DNA of 64,000 nt from contig SHZF01000002.1 of the NCBI GenBank assembly GCA_009692425.1, positions 109,770 to 173,769 on the forward strand, read 5' to 3'. This stretch comes from Myxococcales bacterium. Lineage in GTDB: Bacteria; Myxococcota_A; UBA9042. Positions 62,601 through 64,000 of this stretch are shown here, piece after piece (position 1 is the first letter of the stretch; each line of letters starts with the position of its first letter). Made by a program: the position numbers and the translations under genes. The notes beneath the pieces were generated by a model. That model had not been told where the DNA came from, ran no database searches, and was given only the letters and a program-made list of their open reading frames with translations.

Positions 62601-63278
62601 ACGGGGCCGTGGACGGCCATCGCGGCGGCCAAGGCGGGCGTTCAGGTCGCGGGGCCGGTCACGGGCGGCAAGATTCTCGAAGTGTTCATTCCGTTCGCAG
62701 ACCTCGGCATCGTTGCCGGTGACCCGCTGGAAGCGCAGTTCGTGTTTGGCCAGGGCGGCAAGGCCAAGGACCAGGCACCGTCGCTCGACGCCAAGCTGCT
62801 GGTCGACGACCCAACGGCGGCGACCTTTGTCACTTTCGTGTGCGACGCGCGCGGGCCCAAGGCGGGCAACCTCGCGCTCGACACGTTTGGGCCCATCTGC
62901 ACGCAGCCGCCGCCAGCGGGCAAGGGCATCGTCTACATCGCCGGCAACGACCCCAAGCTCGGCATGAAGGCAAAGTGGAATCCGAACAAGATCGCGCTGC
63001 GCGACGACGGCAAGGAGGGCGACGCGACGGCCAACGATGGGCTGTGGACGGGCGTGTTCACGTTCCAGAAGGGCGCGAGCCTGAAGTACAAGTACACGAT
63101 CGGGCTGCCGAGCGACGAGGGCAAGTGGGGCTGCACCGAGGAGTTTCCGTTGACGGAGCGCGGGCTCGAGGTGACGAAGGACCCGACGAAGACGAAGGTC
63201 AAGGTTGCCGACGTGTTCGCGGACCGGCCGCCGGTGACGGGCGGGCAGGGGAGCAAGACGGTGGTGGAGGTCAAATAG
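59619..63278 (+). CDS. GH57 family (COG1449-type) glycoside hydrolase lipoprotein with C-terminal glucan-binding regions
   Basis: The signal has lipobox VVAAC and an Asp/Pro/Thr-rich linker. A beta domain (about 125-220) precedes the GH57 catalytic part. It has region 1 HLLWHQHQPTY (about residue 227), GMWPGEGSVAEDVV (with the nucleophile candidate Glu), ITLVLDGENAWE (with the acid/base Asp), and the WFWWYGSD segment near the end of the fold. The next 250 residues are a DOMON/glucodextranase-C-like sandwich. The C-terminal 100 residues (Y-I-A-G-N-D ... F-T-F-Q-K-G) resemble a CBM20/48-type domain. Such enzymes act on alpha-glucans. At 1219 residues it is much larger than bare GH57. Confidence 0.9.
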   Translation: MSRRLPCLALAVVAACARTPGELPRNTVAPAASQTAAGLHNRTFDGGGALDVGVPDGLVIRDVDPATDAPARLPDASGIDAPADTLTDTATPPVDTIADTSLPPPDTGSLDAAVADLPPWPPGTLQVVSAFSPDGKNVKLRFNKPVAAAGAAQPKNFTITASDNSNVPVTAAALGPDPIFVALTLDASKPINAALTYTALAKNLAAQDGEPLDAGKNKAKVKRTVFLHLLWHQHQPTYLDPIADQLTSPWVRKHATKDYWDMAAILKGYPGVHLTINITPVLLNQLVPYYLERLGAFVDTQKGTVDAAGFLAKWKGRTDPWVDLLLEPTPDPKTATEKQIGLLYADPWSCVSTAPVLMGRFPDYAKLRDKNPAELTRTDLAALKVWFEFAWLDPDFLHGKVVLETGDIVDLTDVLAASAKQNATFTLKGAPAPGAADGWQFYDKLAQRLVVEEMKIMKAVIPVHKLLAYDADKHTGQIEIATTPFYHPILPLVHDTNLMGQGQPFDPKPSPPFGFPQDAAAQVGRAVAFFESVFGVKPRGMWPGEGSVAEDVVQHFVQAGVLWVATDQQVMESSGQFSGGAPVGPWRVDVDKASGDAGSTTDELAVFFRNTSMSNDIGFAYQGKTGQDAADDLVKNVGLQAPAFGAPDRVITLVLDGENAWETFAKEHDGKGFFHQLYAKLEQAQAQGEIITVGGTEYLLGNPARNVPAHAVAKLPELEPLFPGSWIGGNFGIWIGEGEENTAWNYLLQARNDLAKTGLVAPPASQLAPKDQTTVAYHTWAAFDEIYAAEGSDWFWWYGSDMTSPSNDDSPFDAGFRTHLAGMYAHANKALEGQGKPKIVAPTFKPIIQANPQAPLGPLEPPPVLDGLLLPNESEWAQKGGVFFDSDTAGALANPDDWMATIYYGFGKAGAVEGFYVAVQHNFNLSNVADAGLALYFGHKHIVDAKTGQVEQQPATPTSRFGDTLGFKGKGAARELWVALAAGVAKPEWRAWNGTGPWTAIAAAKAGVQVAGPVTGGKILEVFIPFADLGIVAGDPLEAQFVFGQGGKAKDQAPSLDAKLLVDDPTAATFVTFVCDARGPKAGNLALDTFGPICTQPPPAGKGIVYIAGNDPKLGMKAKWNPNKIALRDDGKEGDATANDGLWTGVFTFQKGASLKYKYTIGLPSDEGKWGCTEEFPLTERGLEVTKDPTKTKVKVADVFADRPPVTGGQGSKTVVEVK

Positions 63279-63741
63279 CGGGGCGGCTACTTGCATGTGC
63301 GCATCGCTGACAAACGGATCCAGTCATCGCTCTGAAACTGATCCACCCGTGCACACTGCCGGGCGTTGCGGCAGCCCGCCGCGGTTGCGCAGCCTGTCTG
63401 CGTTTCAAGCCTTTGAAGCAGATCTGCACAAGGTTCTCGACAGTGCTGGTTGGCTGCGACCGTGAATTGAGCTGATCGCCCCAGACCGCCCCGATCCGGC
63501 CCCTTGCAACCTTGATGCTTGCCGTGTCGCTTCTGGTCCCTTGTCCATTGCCCACCGCAGAGTCCGCAGCTATGGTCGCTCTGGCTGGGCGGTGTGCCCG
63601 CCGCCGGACCGCATGGCCGCCCTCGTGGAAACTTCCCAACGTGGCGCCAAGCGCCCTCCAAGCGGCAGTCCGCGTCCGCGGCCCGCGCGAGACACCGGCG
63701 CGGATCGGGGTCTTTCGGTCCATCCACGTGCAGTAGCCTGC
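63279..63741. other. non-coding stretch
   Basis: The gap between the GH57 gene and the next secreted-protein gene has mixed base composition and no frame with convincing codon bias. I see no RNA gene, strong repeat or clear promoter in it. Confidence 0.5.
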
Positions 63742-64000
63742 GTGCGCAGTTCTTCCGTGCTCCGCCCCGCCCGCCTCGCCGTCCGCCGCTCCGCCCGGCT
63801 CGCCGTCGCCCGCGCCGTCACCGCGACACTCGCCGCCCTGGCGTTCGCTTCCCCTGTCGATGCCCAGCAGCCTGGCGCGGGCGCCACGGACTTTCACGCG
63901 GCCCCCGGCATCGAGCGCCGCCCCGTCCAGGCCATCGGCCCGGCTCCGGTTGCCCCCGCAGACGCCACGCGCGCCGCCGCCCTCGCCGAGATCGAGGCCC
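63742..64000 (+). CDS. secreted protein, 5' part only
   Basis: A GTG at 63742 opens a frame that stays open to the window edge with typical third-position GC. It begins with an Arg-rich N-region and a signal peptide (core A-V-T-A-T-L-A-A-L-A-F-A, cleavage near V-D-A-Q). The mature start is Ala/Pro-rich. The family cannot be told from 86 codons. Confidence 0.6.
   Translation, partial: MRSSSVLRPARLAVRRSARLAVARAVTATLAALAFASPVDAQQPGAGATDFHAAPGIERRPVQAIGPAPVAPADATRAAALAEIEA

Noticed and set aside
63271..63897. A minus-strand 208-codon frame at the window end
   Set aside because: Its composition is that of a shadow frame and it is antisense to a better signal-peptide-bearing gene.

Overview
The window is GC-rich, densely packed bacterial chromosome. 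It carries Asp/Ala-rich lipoproteins with 'DA..DA' linkers, Cys-rich secreted proteins, PEGA and FHA signalling proteins, a Ser/Thr kinase, a PilZ protein, a sigma-54 activator and a Gld-like ABC system. Together these suggest a Myxococcota-like (former deltaproteobacterial) organism; this is inference from gene content. Genes commonly overlap by 4 bases (ATGA or GTGA), and those overlaps fix many starts. Several genes are preceded by TTGAC-like boxes 17 bp from TAG/TAC-type -10 boxes.

Layout. 1-1.7 kb (minus): the 5' part of a carboxylesterase-type hydrolase and an RlmL-like rRNA methyltransferase. 1.8-9.2 kb: a lipoprotein, a TonB-like protein, a membrane peptidase-MA protein and unassigned genes. 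9.5-15.9 kb: a GldA/GldF/GldG-like ABC operon with a DUF4340 protein. 16.1-18.0 kb: a lone LolD-type ATPase overlapping an AT-hook protein. 18.1-22.3 kb (minus): an FHA/coiled-coil protein, a PilZ protein and an esterase lipoprotein. 22.8-25.8 kb: dnaK and a DnaJ/CbpA-type gene. 25.9-28.8 kb: a secreted glucodextranase-C-like protein and a putative outer-membrane protein. 28.9-30.0 kb: an orphan contractile-tail tube protein with an acidic repeated extension, followed by a 19-bp tandem repeat. 30.1-35.4 kb (minus): a Ser/Thr kinase with PEGA, a PEGA protein, a Cys-cluster protein and an amidohydrolase lipoprotein. 35.6-39.0 kb: a TerY-P-type triad (VWA, PP2C, kinase). 38.9-41.7 kb (minus): MepA, PepQ and a DUF1285-like protein, with a second 19-bp repeat in the mepA leader. 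42.0-45.8 kb (minus): biotin carboxylase, biotinyl carrier, PrmA and RsmE. 45.9-48.2 kb: ftsY and an unknown exported protein. 48.2-53.0 kb (minus): a coiled-coil lipoprotein, a PxxKW protein, an enoyl-CoA hydratase and an SRPBCC protein. 53.0-57.1 kb: a small Cys-containing ORF, a fused MNIO(DUF692)-DUF2063 protein, a cobalamin adenosyltransferase and an FHA sigma-54 activator. 57.1-57.5 kb: palindromes, a consensus sigma-54 promoter and a perfect 14-bp hairpin. 57.5-64 kb: a small unknown gene, a Cys-rich lipoprotein, a GH57 lipoprotein and the start of a secreted protein.

How parts may work together. The biotin carboxylase/carrier pair, the enoyl-CoA hydratase and the adenosylcobalamin-forming enzyme fit propionyl/methylmalonyl-CoA metabolism, although no carboxyltransferase or mutase lies in the window. 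The GH57 and glucodextranase-C proteins point to surface glucan processing. The most unusual items are the sigma-54 promoter feeding a hairpin, the MNIO fusion with a small Cys ORF in front, the orphan tail-tube protein and the three intergenic 17-19 bp tandem arrays.
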